From positions 36,568,269 to 36,632,268 of the forward strand of contig NC_052507.1 of NCBI RefSeq assembly GCF_014356525.2: a DNA stretch of 64,000 bases, given 5' to 3'. A program made the position numbers and the translations under genes. This document shows, piece after piece, positions 25,385 through 38,600 of this stretch. The notes beneath the pieces were generated by a model, which worked only from the letters and a program-made list of their open reading frames with translations, was not told where the DNA came from and did not search any database. Positions within the stretch are counted from its first letter, which is position 1, and each line of letters begins with the position of its first letter. The DNA comes from Nilaparvata lugens (Eukaryota > Arthropoda > Insecta > Hemiptera > Delphacidae).

Positions 25385-26110
25385 GGAGAAAAAAAATAAG
25401 CTGTGAGAAAACTGTGGATCAAATGAAAATAATTATAAAGAAAACGTGAGGGAGGTCTGTGTAATGGAAAAATGAGACATGGAGGGAGATGCTTTTAGGA
25501 AGCTGGAACAGGAAAGGGACATAGGGGTAGAAGAGAAGCATTGTGTTTCAGAGAAAACAAAGATTTGTGTAGGTACGAGGCATACAGGTATTTAGATACA
25601 GATTGGGTATAGACACAGAGAGAAACAGATCTGTTTAGTTGGTCTGTAGTCTGTTAGACTTATAGATTATAATTATCTTCATGATCGTTTTGTAAATATT
25701 GTTCACAAGCACCTCTCGTTTACATGAGCAATGTGCAAAGATGAGGATTACTAGGGGTTAGGATATGGAGCAGTTACAATAAGAGACAAGGAAAATAAGA
25801 AGCATTAGAGGAAGAAGTAGAAGGAACAGGAGCAGATGAGGAAGATAATGATATCGATAAAAAAGGAAGGAAGAGAGGAATGGCATCTCAGGCCTATGTG
25901 ACAAAAGAACTGACATTCCATTGTTCGATTGTGGTGGAATAATTTGATTTGAACTGTCAAGTAGTGGAACGAAGGAGGCAAGTTCAATGCAGTAAAATGG
26001 GCAACGGTGCATTAACAACACTCTCAAGCAGGAACGGAATAAAATAGAAAAAGACGGTCTAGAGCGGGGTAAAGAGTGGAAAGTGGAGAACGCGAAAATG
26101 GCCGAAGGGA
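25385..26110. other. Purine-rich block (right half of a mirror pair)
   Basis: GA-rich plus strand directly follows the pyrimidine block at 24,660-25,340. By eye the two halves are similar in composition but I could not align them base by base as an inverted repeat. No gene is called. Confidence 0.55.
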
Positions 26111-27559
26111 ATAACGAAAAGTAGCTGTCTGCTTTATTTCATTTCATTCGTGCGGCCTACTTTTTACTAACCGACAAAGTTTTTCGTTTTTTTTGTGCAA
26201 CTCCAAAAGATTAAGTCAGTAAGCGACAGGCACGTGTTCAGAAATCTATGCATACACCTGTTTGTATTTTATGCCATAAACTGTTCCAATATAATGCTTA
26301 CAACTATGTTGCGTGACTACCCCTACCCCAACACCCAGCCCACCCCGCTCACTAAACACCCAAGTACTCGATTTATTGTTCTAACCGAGTGCTAAATAAT
26401 GGAATCGTCGAGTATTACAGCTATTTAGGACTGTAGCTGCAGCTGTCTTCTTCGTTTCACGATCGTAAATCAAATTCATATCCTCCCCTAAACAAACAGT
26501 CGTCGGTTATATTATTCTTTGCTCAGTGGAAATATTTATTGATAGTTGTTGCACGAGTAGGCTCTTTATTGACTAACGGAATGGGGCTTAAGTACATTGA
26601 AATGCCTCCCAGGAAATAGATGTCAGATTTGATGTTTCAACTTGCAGTTCATGTTTCAACAATAGCTATAACTATTCCCTGCATCATTATAACCATAGTC
26701 GTCTATCATTGCCATAACCATTTGAGCATTAGTATTCATAGCTGATGAGTTGACATTTCATTGTTGTTTACCCATGAAATTGAAGGAAACTCTGTTTTTC
26801 TATCTGCTCTTGCAATACACATGTTTGGTAATTGAATGTTTAGGATATTTTAATATTTCCATATTTTTCCTCTAAATCGAGCACCTCTATTTCCAAAGTG
26901 AGAAGGTTGTGCAGACTCTTTGTAAACTTCCACTGTTTCATAGATTCATTCCATAATTTTTCTTGAGAGGAGAAATTAATAATTTGAAAACAGGGAATTC
27001 CATCAATAAGCCTGGTGTGCTCTAGTACCTGGAATACTGTCAAGATTATGGCCCAAGACTTTATCAGAATCAAGCACACTCTGTCTTTGAAAAATGAAAA
27101 AATATTTTCTAAATAATCGAAGATCAAATTGCAAATCAATTGTTTGTAGAATATCCAACAGCTCGTCCTGCTTTGTAACTAACTCATAAACGTTTGCCAT
27201 CCGATCAATAACTAAATTTCCATGATACTTTAATCACCTCATCAACAGTACACAGCAAACTCTCTCGCTTCTGAATTGACTGAATAGGTGTATTTGTACA
27301 ATCCGATCAAGCAACGGTGGTCACAAGCTTTCCTCAACAGAATTTTGGTCAAGTGAGCTTGTTTTTGTATTCCGACTAGTTACTCCAAACTGGAAATGAC
27401 ACCGAATTAAAGATGGAGGCTGGAAGAAGTAGCTGCCTGCCTCGTTAATGATTCAAGTGGTGGGCCGCTGACTGCTGACTGCCATTGCTGAGTAAGACGA
27501 GGTCTGTCTGTGGAGCAGAAGGCAGCCGTCAAATAGCGAGTGACAACATGGTCGCAATA
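26111..27559. other. Unassigned sequence with an ambiguous coding-like stretch
   Basis: On the minus strand 27,003-27,220 is open (with NVYELVTKQDELLDILQT) and is followed, after one frame change near 27,025, by an open frame to 26,840 (with FTKSLHNLLTLEIEVLDLEE). No domain was recognised and chance cannot be excluded, so no gene is called. Confidence 0.3.
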
Positions 27560-27930
27560 GTAGCTGGAGGTGAGCTTATCCCTGGAGATTACTGTCCAGC
27601 TTGCAACTTCCCCTTTCCCTCTGTCATCCCATTTGTTCCCTCTTCTGAACTTTTTCTTCTCCATTCTGCTCCTGTCTTCTTCCAGTTCCACATCTACGTC
27701 TATTCCGACTCCTACTACTAATTCTCCAAATTTACCTTATTTTTATAAGTTTGGTTTTCATCTTCTCACAACATTCTTCAGTTCCCTTCCTATATTACAC
27801 CAGAAGAGGCCAATTTTTCCTCGTCCTCCCACCCATTCTGTATTCTCGTACTTTTCCTTTTATCATTGTACTTTCGTTTTTATTCAACTTCCGCTCTCAC
27901 TCCAATTTCTCCTCACTTTCCTTGGTTGAT
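27560..27930. other. Pyrimidine-rich block
   Basis: C/T-rich plus strand with overlapping Ser/Pro/Phe-rich open frames in two phases, typical of composition rather than coding. Confidence 0.55.
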
Positions 27931-28116
27931 ACTTGACAAATTCCATTTGAATCGATTCTTTTTCATAAGATTATTCATGAATTATTAATTGTCTTGCAAT
28001 AAAATGTTGTTTTTCTCATTTTCTTCCACAACTACTATCAATTTCAATCTATTGACGAATTCTTCCATGAGATCTATAAAAGTTCATTCTCCAGCTTCAC
28101 AAGATTATGGTTATCT

Positions 28117-28186
28117 ACTGTTACAGAATTTGGAATTCATGTTTAGATGGAACTGTTACATAATTTGGAATTCATGTTTAGATGGA
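28117..28186 (+). repeat. 35-bp tandem duplication
   Basis: ACTGTTACAGAATTTGGAAT to GTTTAGATGGA at 28,117-28,151 is repeated immediately at 28,152-28,186. The only change seen is CAG to CAT. Confidence 0.9.
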
Positions 28187-29126
28187 ATGTGTTATTATAT
28201 TGAAATAAGAAATTGAATTTTGAAGTTGCGGTGGCAGACTATGTTCATTTTCTCCAAGCCTTCATTTTTTGTTGATAAGGCTTCTCCATAATATCACAGG
28301 AAAGTTTGTCATGATTTTTCTATCTGTGATATTATTATCAAGAGTTAATAATCGTTCAAACAACTGTTGGGAGATGACAGCATTCCTTCCTTTTATGCTG
28401 CTTGTTCAGAGAACAAAACTGCAATAATGACCAATTTGATTTTCAATTGATTATTTTATCTCTCGTGAAATAGTTGAGTTGTCGCTGAGAGCGACTAGAA
28501 AGAAATATTATTAGTGAAAATGAGCCTGTGCTGAGCTGTTAACGGCTATCGACTGTTACCGACTAACTATCGATTAACTTTTTTTTGTTGGACGACATAA
28601 AACTATGGAATTATATTAGCGTGACGTTGAAACACAAATTCTATCATTGATGAGGATGAAAAGAAAATTGTGTTGCGAGAAATGAGATTAAATTTCTCCT
28701 TGACGAGTCATCATTGACGATATTATCATGTTCGTGATCCTTTTGTTGGCTTGCTAGTGGCAATGAGAATTCAAATCCATTTTGGATTCAATGGCTTATC
28801 ACATTTTGACGACATTTTCTACAAAGATAAAGATTAAGACAACATCATTACACGTCAATACGAAATTCATTTATGGGGATTACAATATTCATAATAAAAT
28901 CTAGGCTAATTTTGAAAACTAGAGTGTTGATGCAAATGCTTCATTTACATGCATCAAATGAATCGTCAAAGTACCAATCTCCTTTTATATTATCAACTCC
29001 CACATTTTTTTGCTCCTCGTCTAGTATAAATTACCAGGAATAAACATTTTCAATGTTGAATCTTCTGTCATTCAGTGTTGGCCACATTATACAATCATGT
29101 GCTGATAAGAAGAATAAGAAGAAAAG

Positions 29127-29172
29127 AGAAGAAGAAGAAGAAGAAGAAGAAGAAGAAGAAGAAGAAGAAGAA
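29127..29172 (+). repeat. (GAA)n microsatellite
   Basis: About 15 uninterrupted GAA/AAG trinucleotides are followed by GAGGAGGAGG. Long GAA tracts can adopt triplex structures, but no function is implied here. Confidence 0.9.
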
Positions 29173-30109
29173 AGATGAGGAGGAGGAGGAGAAGTGACGA
29201 AAAACAATTTATGGGACTTGTGTTTGGTTGTATGCGAGCAGAGAACGGCCTCCGTGTATCTATTTTGACTGTGAGGGTGATGAGGAGTGGTTAACCAACT
29301 TGCAATCCCCCCTCTACCAACAATTCCCCACCTCACAACTCCAACAGTTCCAAAAACGATCAAAACCAACCCCTTCATTTATGCATACGTACGCGCGCGC
29401 GCTTTCTCACACACAACACAACGCAAGCATGCACTCCAATGAAAGCTTTTCATCATGCAACAAACGTTTGCAAAAAACCAACACTCACACAACAGCGCTT
29501 GTGGTTCACCTTATCCACACTGATTCTGCACGTTGTCGTTGTGTGTGTTCCTCAATTCACACCTCACAATCTGCTCACAATATTCAATGCTTACAATCTG
29601 AGCTCAAGTTATGATTAAATCATTGTGTAATTATTATCGTATGGTTTGTTAGTATTTGAGAGAGTGTCGAGAACTACCCACCTCTCAACTCTGAACATCA
29701 TTGGTTAGGGTAGCCCACTCTCAATCATCAATCTTTTAATCTCCACTCATCATAATTTTACGAAGGGAGTCGTTCATATAGAAAGTTCTATGGATACCAC
29801 GTTGACTATTATATTGTTTATTGAAAGAGTGTATAACCAGAAATTAGTTGTAAGAATTTCCAGTTCTTCATAACTTGTCTCGTGGAAGAACAATCCCCTT
29901 GTTCCTCATCATTCTGATGAGTACAACATTCCCTAGAAAGACACTGGAATACGTATACGGGGTATGGAATCAAATAATTGCTAGAGGGAAGATCTTAATT
30001 GGAGAAGGAATGACACAAAATTAATTAGTTGATAAAATTATTCGGGGCTTTAATAATGATGAAGATTTTCAGAGAATTGCTGAAGAAAGATAGTGAATCT
30101 CGAAAAATG

Positions 30110-30640
30110 AGTCAATTTGATAAGTTGGGAAAAAGGGAGAACAGCATGAAGATGGGAGGAAGGATGGCATGAAGATGATAGGAGGGAGGATGAGAAAGAA
30201 ATGCCGGAGAAAGTACTAAAGTACGAAAGTACCGGAGCACACTTGTCAGAAGTAGGCTGGTTAAGATATTCGGAAACCTCTGTGAGCGAACTCGAAGAAA
30301 ATTTCTAGCAAGATGATTTCTGAAGAAGGAAATGAGTGAATGAAGGACGGAGTGAGAAAGCTGGAATAGATCGACACCAGAGGACAAAGATAGCGAACTC
30401 GAATAACCGAAAGTAGCAGCAGACTCGTCTTGCCGACTTATGCAAATCGCACTTGAGTAGTGAATCTGGGAGCAAGGCGTCTCGATAATACAGACGGCAG
30501 CTCTGCCACGTGAGCACCCGAAACAACCACAAAAGAAACGAAAAGAATGAGCTACGAAGAGGTTGTGGAGAAGAAGGAGGAGGGATAAGAAGAGGCGTGA
30601 ACAAGATCGAGCTGCCTTTCATCTTCAGAATCATTGTTAA
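30110..30640. other. Purine-rich block
   Basis: GA-rich plus strand with words such as GGGAGGAAGGATG repeated around 30,155-30,195. The open frames on the minus strand are compositional. Confidence 0.5.
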
Positions 30641-32514
30641 ACCAGAGAAAGAAAGTGAAACCAAACACAATACCGGCGCTGCTTCTTTTTGTGGCGGGGT
30701 TGTCGGTTGTCATCGTAGTGATCTTTTTGTATTAAGTTTCCCCTCTTGGTGGAAAACTTCCCAAGTTTACGATGCTGCTCGTATTGTTCCCTCGAAAATA
30801 CGTTCTAACCTACTATTAGCTTCTCACAATACGTGTGGACGGATTCTCCTTACTTTTGTCAATATTTGGTAGCCACCAGTTGACGATTGGCACAGTTTGA
30901 TGGCATCTATCGGTTTGAATGCTCTCATTGTAGTGCTCAACAAATACTCTAGAAACTTTAAATTTGATTCATTCAATTATGACAATATGTCAATTTCATT
31001 CGCTTCAAATCAGAATTATCAAAAGCAAAAATCACCAATGAAATGACTTGGAATCATGAGAATTTTTAAAACCAGAAATTTAATGCCAAATATGTTGAAA
31101 CATCAGTTTCCCACTTCCCACGCATTCTTTCAGAAATATTACATCTTATGAATTGAGAATATTATCCGAGATTCAAAATACCACGGAATTTCCGCCGCCA
31201 AAATATTACGAATGTCAAAAACTGTGTAACAGATATAGATTTTTTAAGTTGGAGGAATTACCACATCTTGATGATTGAGATCGAGATATTTATGTAGAAC
31301 AATCAACTATTGTATTCCGAAGTTCATTGTTGAATCACATAGTGACTTACCCCAATACAATTGATTATCACTACTTGCTCTACAAAGGCTTCACTCTTGA
31401 TGTATCTATAGCTTTTTCCGTTCACAATTAATTAATTCAAATTGAATAATATTTTCTCGTTTCCCAGTCACCTCCATCCACCTTCTCTTTTTGTTGTCCT
31501 CCACCCCTGACTCCATTTTCCAATCTACCTCCATCCTCTTCCTATCACTTTTCTCTTTATCTTGATATTTTTCTACTTATTCTTATTCTCCTCGTTCCTG
31601 GTACTTCTGAACCCACCCTTTTTTCGTCTTGTCTTTTCTCATTCTACCTCATTCTATTCCTTCCTGCCATCATCCTCTCCGCACCATTCCCGATTCCTAC
31701 CTGGAAATTCTGAATCCGCATTCAATGAATATTTATCATGCCAAGCTTCCTGTTCATCTTGCTGGAGACTTGTAGGGCCTAGACTGACAAAACACCGTGC
31801 TCTGCTGTTCAGCAGGCTCCATTTCTGGCTCTAGCTCTGGGTACGATTCACTCTAAATTGTCACATTTGGTTCAATAGAAGGCACTCATGTTATAAATAG
31901 AGAATTCTGATAGTGCTGATAGTGAATCTCACTACAGCTTTCCTTAGCGCTGCAAAATGCCTTTTACAGATTTGTTGACCTGTTTGAATGCATTGATTAT
32001 ATTATGTTTCCCGTCGCTTTCAATTCTTATGAGAACACATTCACCGCATCATTATTGATAATTATCATGGCTTTCTCGAATAATCAGTAGAATCTCTTTC
32101 AAATGTTGAAAATTTATACAGATAATCGTGAAATACATGAGAAAATTTATAATAAACTTCCAAGTTTTTATATTGATAAGTCGAGTTCGGGTTCTCTAGG
32201 TTCTGGAAGAATGCAAACTATCCCTCTAAACATGAGTTGATGATTATCATTCTATTAGTGAATCCCTTGAAATACATTGAAAGGATTGGGAAATTTTTCG
32301 GATTCATGTTGACAGTCATGATTTTCCCGATTCAATCATTTGCAAGTAAATCTTGCTCTATGTAGTCTATTTCACTGCATCGAGAAAGATTTCTGAGGTG
32401 AAACATCTTATAAGATTATATTTCTTGTTGGAAATTGCTTCTGTTCTATTCAATTCTACCTAACTTAGTTTATTGTATACATTCTTGTGTCTTGAAAACT
32501 CTTATCTGTTCAAC
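30641..32514. other. Unassigned sequence with a pyrimidine block
   Basis: 31,440-31,720 is C/T-rich on the plus strand. The rest is AT-rich with no recognised feature. Confidence 0.4.
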
Positions 32515-32704
32515 TCAAATCCATCTCTCATCCCTTAACTCTCATATCTCACCAATACAAACCTATAAACCTGTTATAAAATAAATTGTATATATATATA
32601 TATATTATATATATATATATGAACTCATGTTATTTTAATTATTCACTGCATACTGTTGTATATTACTAAAAGTAGATTATCCTGATATACACAAATAAAT
32701 TGTG

Positions 32705-32766
<62 letters not shown>

Positions 32767-33178
32767 CTCATGTTATTTTAATTATTCACTGCATACTGTT
32801 GTATATTACTAAGAGTAGATTACCCTGATTCACTTCTGTTTTTCTTTCTCTTGAATATCTTTATTAATTAAAACTTTTACAATATTTCCATTTATAAATA
32901 AATCCTTGGTTGAATTAATTAAATTATAGTTTTGGTAGAGAGTTAGTGGAAAGGATATTCTGAATATTCTTCCCGAAGAATGGACATTGATATGTTCAAA
33001 GCTCCGCCAATTTATGTAGATGCATAACAATCGCATCACAACAATATTATCTTTAGTTATTACGAATTGCTTTTTCCGTATCATATACAGTTCAATAATT
33101 ATTTTCTTAGTCTATAATTATTATGAAAATTATTGATCTATAATTTTGCTGTGTTGTAAGCTATTTTATATGAGTGTT
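32515..33178 (+). mobile_element. Diverged 3'-UTR fragment of the 53-59 kb LINE, plus orientation
   Basis: Read on the plus strand, the order of landmarks matches the reverse complement of 49,790-50,370 and 53,090-53,640. These are ACCAATACAAACCTATAAACC, an (AT)n run, GAACTCATGTTATTTTAATT, CTTTCTCTTGAATAT, TGTTTGTCTAAG-type linkers and CGAAGAATGGACATTGATAT, then GCTCCGCCAATTTATGTAGA. It is clearly more diverged than the two minus-strand copies and lacks any ORF2 sequence. The (AT)n plus GAACTCATG segment is duplicated in tandem inside it (32,588 and 32,708). It ends about 100 bp short of the LINE tail. The open minus-strand frame at 32,830-33,084 is a by-product. Confidence 0.75.
32589..32762. 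repeat. Two (TA)n runs within a tandem duplication of LINE 3'-UTR
   Basis: A (TA)n run at 32,589-32,620 and a longer one at 32,708-32,762 are each followed by the same sequence, GAACTCATGTTATTTTAATT then CACTGCATACTGTTG. A roughly 130-bp segment therefore duplicated after insertion of the LINE fragment. Confidence 0.8.
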
Positions 33179-35569
33179 GTGATGATTCTTTCGAGTAAAT
33201 CTCATGAGAGGAGAGAATTAACTGTGAAAATTATAATTACCCTTATAAAATAGAAGGTTTGCCAAACAAACAGTTAGTACCCGAGCGATAAGGCTCACTT
33301 ATCAACAGCTGAGTATAAGATAAAAGTACCGTTTTGTACTACACATCTTTTCAAAGAATTATTTAATAAAATTATAATTATTTTGCCAATTGAGTATAAA
33401 TCATTTATGAATTATTGCTCATTGAACTTTTGGAGGTTACACTTTTGTTTACAATTGATCAGATGTTTTTGAACAGCTCAGACACAGCTGACTGACTCAA
33501 TATTATCAATGTCATGCCAGGTTTTAATGCAAGCTATAATATTATTTCTAAAATCAAGAACTATTGGAAAAGGATAAAGAATTTCAATGAAAAAAATAAA
33601 ATGTATTATTGTTAAAATTATTTATTACTCACGAAATTACATTATAATGTCGAATGTTTTAGTAACTAACAAGGTCATAGCATGAATATTGTATCATTGA
33701 TAAGAGCAGCAAAATTAATTATAACAGTTTCGAATATAATAAGAATTTTATAGAAATATTAAATTATAAATTATTGTTTCAACTGAGTCACATGGTGGTG
33801 AATGAATCTCTTTGGCAAGTCTAAGCCAATCATATGTCATAGAAATGGCACCAAAAGGGATGATCGTTTGAAAGCATCATATATTAATTAATCTGTTATC
33901 AGCCAGCAAGCTTGCCTCATATATGCTAGTGCATGTACACTGTATAGGGGAACTTTATATAGAGAATTGAGCAATTTACAAAATTATACAAATTGAGTTA
34001 TTATTGTAATCAAAGGAATTATATTTTACTGCTTGCCACTGACGTCATGCCTACGTCATAATCATTCCACCAATGGCGAATTTTGATCAAATTAATTACA
34101 CAGAGATTCCAAGAAAAAGGTTCTAGCCAAAGGCTTAGAAGAAGGCATCACACTTCCCTTTTAAAATCCCCACCGTTAAGATCTTGTTAAAAAGTTACCA
34201 AAGACCTATTAGTGAAATTTTTGTATTTTTTATCTGTGAGCCAATATCTAAGGCCAATTTATGTATTATTTCATAAAATTATTCATCAATTGATTGTTCT
34301 AGGAATTCAAATTTTATTATTCCCCAATTTAATTGGTGAAGGAAATATTTAATTAAAATTCCACACGTGCTAAGACCGAAGCCTGGACCAGCCACCGATC
34401 ATACAAAAATTTGATGTAAAGGGACCAAGACCACCAAGAGGATTCAAGTGAGTTATTTTATGTTTGGGGCCCCAATCTTCGCTTTGAAACACATAGTGCA
34501 GAAAAATATAAAATTTTCTTCGTTAAATTAATGGCCACGCCAACAAGCGCTTCTAGTCATTAAGATCCTAGATTTTATCTGGTATTGAATTTATAAGAAC
34601 TTGTAGTTGATTAACTAACTATCCTCTGCTGCCAGAACCACGACCTTGAGTAATTCTAAAAATCTTTTATAATTTGTTTTCATTATTTTAAAAACTGTTA
34701 AATTTGTCAATTATGAAGTCTGTTGGATCATGCATGGTATCACGCCAGCACAAGCAAATTTCTAGTTATTTTGTCGATGTTAAACTATTTTCAATCTGTA
34801 ATCCAAGCTTTAAATCTGCACTGTCAAATTCGTCTTCTGAGTTCGATTATTTCTTAAGCCTGTCAATTATTGTGTCTGTCACGTTCTATATTATCAAAAG
34901 CCGATCAAGTACGATCATTGAAGTAATTGATTCAACCTGGATATTGGAACAGATCTAAGTGGATGTAGTGTGTGGGGCACATTGAGATTACCTATTCTCT
35001 GTCCTTACCTGCTCATATCAGCTTTTATCTGTGACCAACTTTGGCTTGGGAGCGAATTTTTCTACTGTATGGCAGATGCAGATGGAGATAATACAATTTC
35101 CTACAATAGAGCATAAAGCCCGACAAGACTCTGTTCTCGAAGTATATTCCGAACGATCTCTGGTCCTTAATACCCTATCTTAATCCTTCGGAACTTATTA
35201 GAGACGCAGTCCCGTAGATTATCTACTTCGAGGTTTTTGCTCGACCTGTATGATTTTGTATGCTGTTTCATCACAGGTAATAGTTTTAAGATCTCAGTGT
35301 TTAGCGACCGCTACAATAAATCTCAAATTTTATCATTATACAATCAGTCATAAGAAGAATCAAGGGTGAGCGAGTGTTCATGCCACCCGCGATTCAGACG
35401 ATTGTATCGAATCTTGTTGTAGTGACTCAGTCAGTCTGGTGTTCGCTCAGCGTCCACGCACGTATTTTCAAATTCCCAACCTCAATACTGGGGACTCAGT
35501 GCAAGATTCGTTATATGTGTGTCGACATAACCTTGGCGGCGATAGTAATTCCCCAAGTAGAGCTCCACA
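33179..35569. other. Unassigned sequence, no gene recognised
   Basis: AT-rich with islands of higher complexity (for example 34,360-34,460 and 35,100-35,300), but no coding domain, RNA gene or repeat match within the window could be established. Confidence 0.35.
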
Positions 35570-35626
35570 GTGTATAAGCCAGTATATATTGTAATCTACA
35601 TAAATAAAGTACTCAATCAATCAATC
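35570..35626 (+). mobile_element. 57-bp 3' terminus and tail of the same LINE family
   Basis: GTGTATAAGCCAGTATATAT, then GTAATCTACATAAATAAAGT and ACTCAATCAATCAATC, match the reverse complement of the LINE 3' terminus at 53,025-53,080, including the (TCAA)n tail. Nothing upstream of 35,570 matches the LINE. It is either an extremely 5'-truncated insertion or the shared tail of a short element that uses this LINE's machinery. Confidence 0.8.
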
Positions 35627-38600
35627 TCTTCAGTTGTAAATATTCGTACCAATTGGCCTTTTAAGTGCGATTTTTCCATTCACTAATCGATTTGAATACC
35701 TCATTCAGTTTGTTTCCCTAGTTCAGATTTTTCAATGTGGTAGTAGAGTTTAGTTCGATTGAAACCAAAGTAATAACCAAGGTGAAATGATTGGAGTAAT
35801 AACCAAAGGTACTTGATTTCGATTTGAAGGCTCTACAATAATATCATTTCTGAAGTATTCTATTATTGTTAATAAAAAAAGTCAGCGAAAACTCGAACTT
35901 CAATTTTCTTACTTTGCTCTTGAAAAGCAATAGGCTACGTCACAATTGAAATGGACACTAAATAAATAAATAAACAATAAAACAATAGATTATTGGTTTG
36001 AGCTCTGAACGTTAATGTTGTGTGTTCATGGTGCCGTGCTCAATAAATGGCACATTAGCTACTCACTTAGCAACTCATCCCTCAGCAACTCATTCTCTCA
36101 CTTACCACCTCCCTATTTTCTCTCTCTCACTCACACACTTAGCTTGCTAATACCTGTCAGCTCCTCTCAAGATATGTTATGAGGGGGGGTGGGGGCTAGT
36201 GGAGGGAGGTTTACTAGCCCCAGCCATCCGCTTAATTAACATCTCGGACACTTGTACATTTTCCCACTGGCTATGTTGTGTTGTAGTTGTATTGGAAGCA
36301 ATAACATTATTCCTCCCGAGGCAGTGTACAGTATAGGCTGGGCGTTTCGGACGCGGTTCGCCGTCGGCTTGTTTGTGGGCGAGTTGAGTACGATCGGAGG
36401 GAATGTTGGAGTGCGGAGAGGGAGAACTGACCGTTGTTATTCACGTCATTGTTTGAGAAAGAGTTTGGGAACGGTATAAGGAGAATAATGAGAAAAGGGG
36501 AGAGGAGGAACAGGAAGATAACTTACAGTTTAAACTGTTATTGAATGGAAATGAACATTCAATAATAATTCTTATCTTATTCAATCAACCACCTCTGAGA
36601 TATTAGGCTGTTGAAACAGTTATTTACTTTGATATTTGCATACAATCAACTAACACGAACTAATTGAGATACATAAATAATATTGTATTGAAAATAATAG
36701 ATAGATTTAAGAGATAATAAAAATCTTCTTATATTATTATTTTTCATGAAATATGGAACAACAGTTCTTCTGGCTCACTTAATACAAGAGAATAAATGAA
36801 TATTGTGATTTTACACTATTTCTCTCAATGTATCCATTGATGTAACAAAAAACACCAAGAAACAATGAGCATACAAGAGTTCAATTATCTGTTTTCCCGA
36901 ATTTCGACGATTCGTCGAACTGAATGTTCTAGATTTCCTTTTTGCAACATTAGTATGTGTTAATGTGAACTTTGAATTTCGAAGTTTCCAAACGACGGAG
37001 AAGTGACAGAAATATCTTGAATGTTCAGATTAACGATTATGGGTCGCTTTCTCATAAAGATATAGTTCGCAATAGTATGTACCCGGAGCTTCTGGATAAA
37101 TTACAAACTAAGATCAAGCATTGATACTGTTCAAGTATGTTGGTAACTTCCTTTTCGAATAGAATTATTTCAAACCCTTCATCTCATCAATCTGAATGTA
37201 GATTGTTGAATGTGTATGAAGTTCTATGCTTTCCCACATTGGAAATTATTTCAAGGGCTTCAGAAAATTCTTCAGAATCCAACACCAACGTGATCGAACA
37301 CTTCGTTTCTGATTCTTTCGATAACTGACTTGATCAAGAGCTCGCAAAATCAAGGATAATACAGATCTGAGAAGTAGCTTTTCTCAATTGCATCTAATGG
37401 ACTTGGGAGAAGTACTCACTCCGCTTGTTTACTTGGCTATTTTCCCTCAACTATTTCTCAACTGCTTCTACGTTTTTTTCTGTCGGCGAGAACACAAAGT
37501 GATTTTCTTATAATCATTGTAATAATAATGCTGAATACCTCTCTGAACGTTCATCAACGTTGTTTGAATTCGAAAAATTCTCAATTTTCTACTGTTCGAG
37601 TACAACAATCACCTAGTTTGGGTTGTGATTCATAACAATGATGCGAATTTGACGTAGTAGGCTATCGCTCATCATTCATTTCTCTCAAGTTGATAGACTA
37701 TTTTAATTTCTGCAAATTCAATTTATAGGATAATTTGCATAATTTCCTTGCCCTTCTATATCTTAAGTCTTGATTATGATATTTCGATCAATATCAAAAT
37801 TCATTCACAAGAAACTGTAGACGAAAAGTCAAGGCCTAAATTGTAATCTAGTTGAATAACAGAATAACTTGCAGAGGTGAACATGAAGGGAACAAGCACG
37901 AGGTGGAACCCTAATCTGACATGACAAAACTTTTATTTCGTTTTTTTCAGACATTCTTTTATTTCTGTCCTTTACAATGGATAAAAAACAGGACGAGGCA
38001 CGATGGAAACAAAATTTACGGCTAATATAAAACTATCGGATCAAGACGGTATATAGTTGAAGTTTTTTCCGGGGTAATTCCCTCCTTTTTGTCCCATTGT
38101 CCCCCCTCAAATACCCCATTCTTCTCTAGTTCTGTCTCGTTCCCTCTTTCGGATGACTCGTTTTATTCCACTTTCTCTCATTTACTAATTCGCTACTAGT
38201 TCTTTCTCACTCCCTCTTATTTATATATTATTCACTCCCTGAGAAAGCAACCAGTCGGATGGGAGTTGAAAGAAGTTTCAGAAAGAAAAATTAATAAACA
38301 TCAAGATAATTTATGGCGTATTGTTTGGGAAGGGAATAGATAGAACGGGGTGAGGGATTGCAGAATAACAAAGGGGAGGGGAAAAGCTATGTCTTGATCA
38401 GAAATTCGCGTGAGACATTCTCCGTCTCATTGGAATTGCTAGCTTCTACTTTTCCTTTTCCAATGTGGCTACTGTTTCATATTTTATCCTTTATGATTCT
38501 GTCTGTACTTACATTCCCCAGAGTGAATGTTTTCCAATAAGTTTAAATTATCAAACATTAAAAAATTCGCACATCATCTGTGTTTCTCCACAGCTTCATC

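Larger units (their letters stand above)
27931..30109. other. Unassigned sequence with simple repeats
   Basis: No gene was recognised. It contains a 35-bp tandem duplication (28,117-28,186), a (GAA)n microsatellite (29,127-29,172) and a CG-alternating word GTACGCGCGCGCGC near 29,389. Confidence 0.4.
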
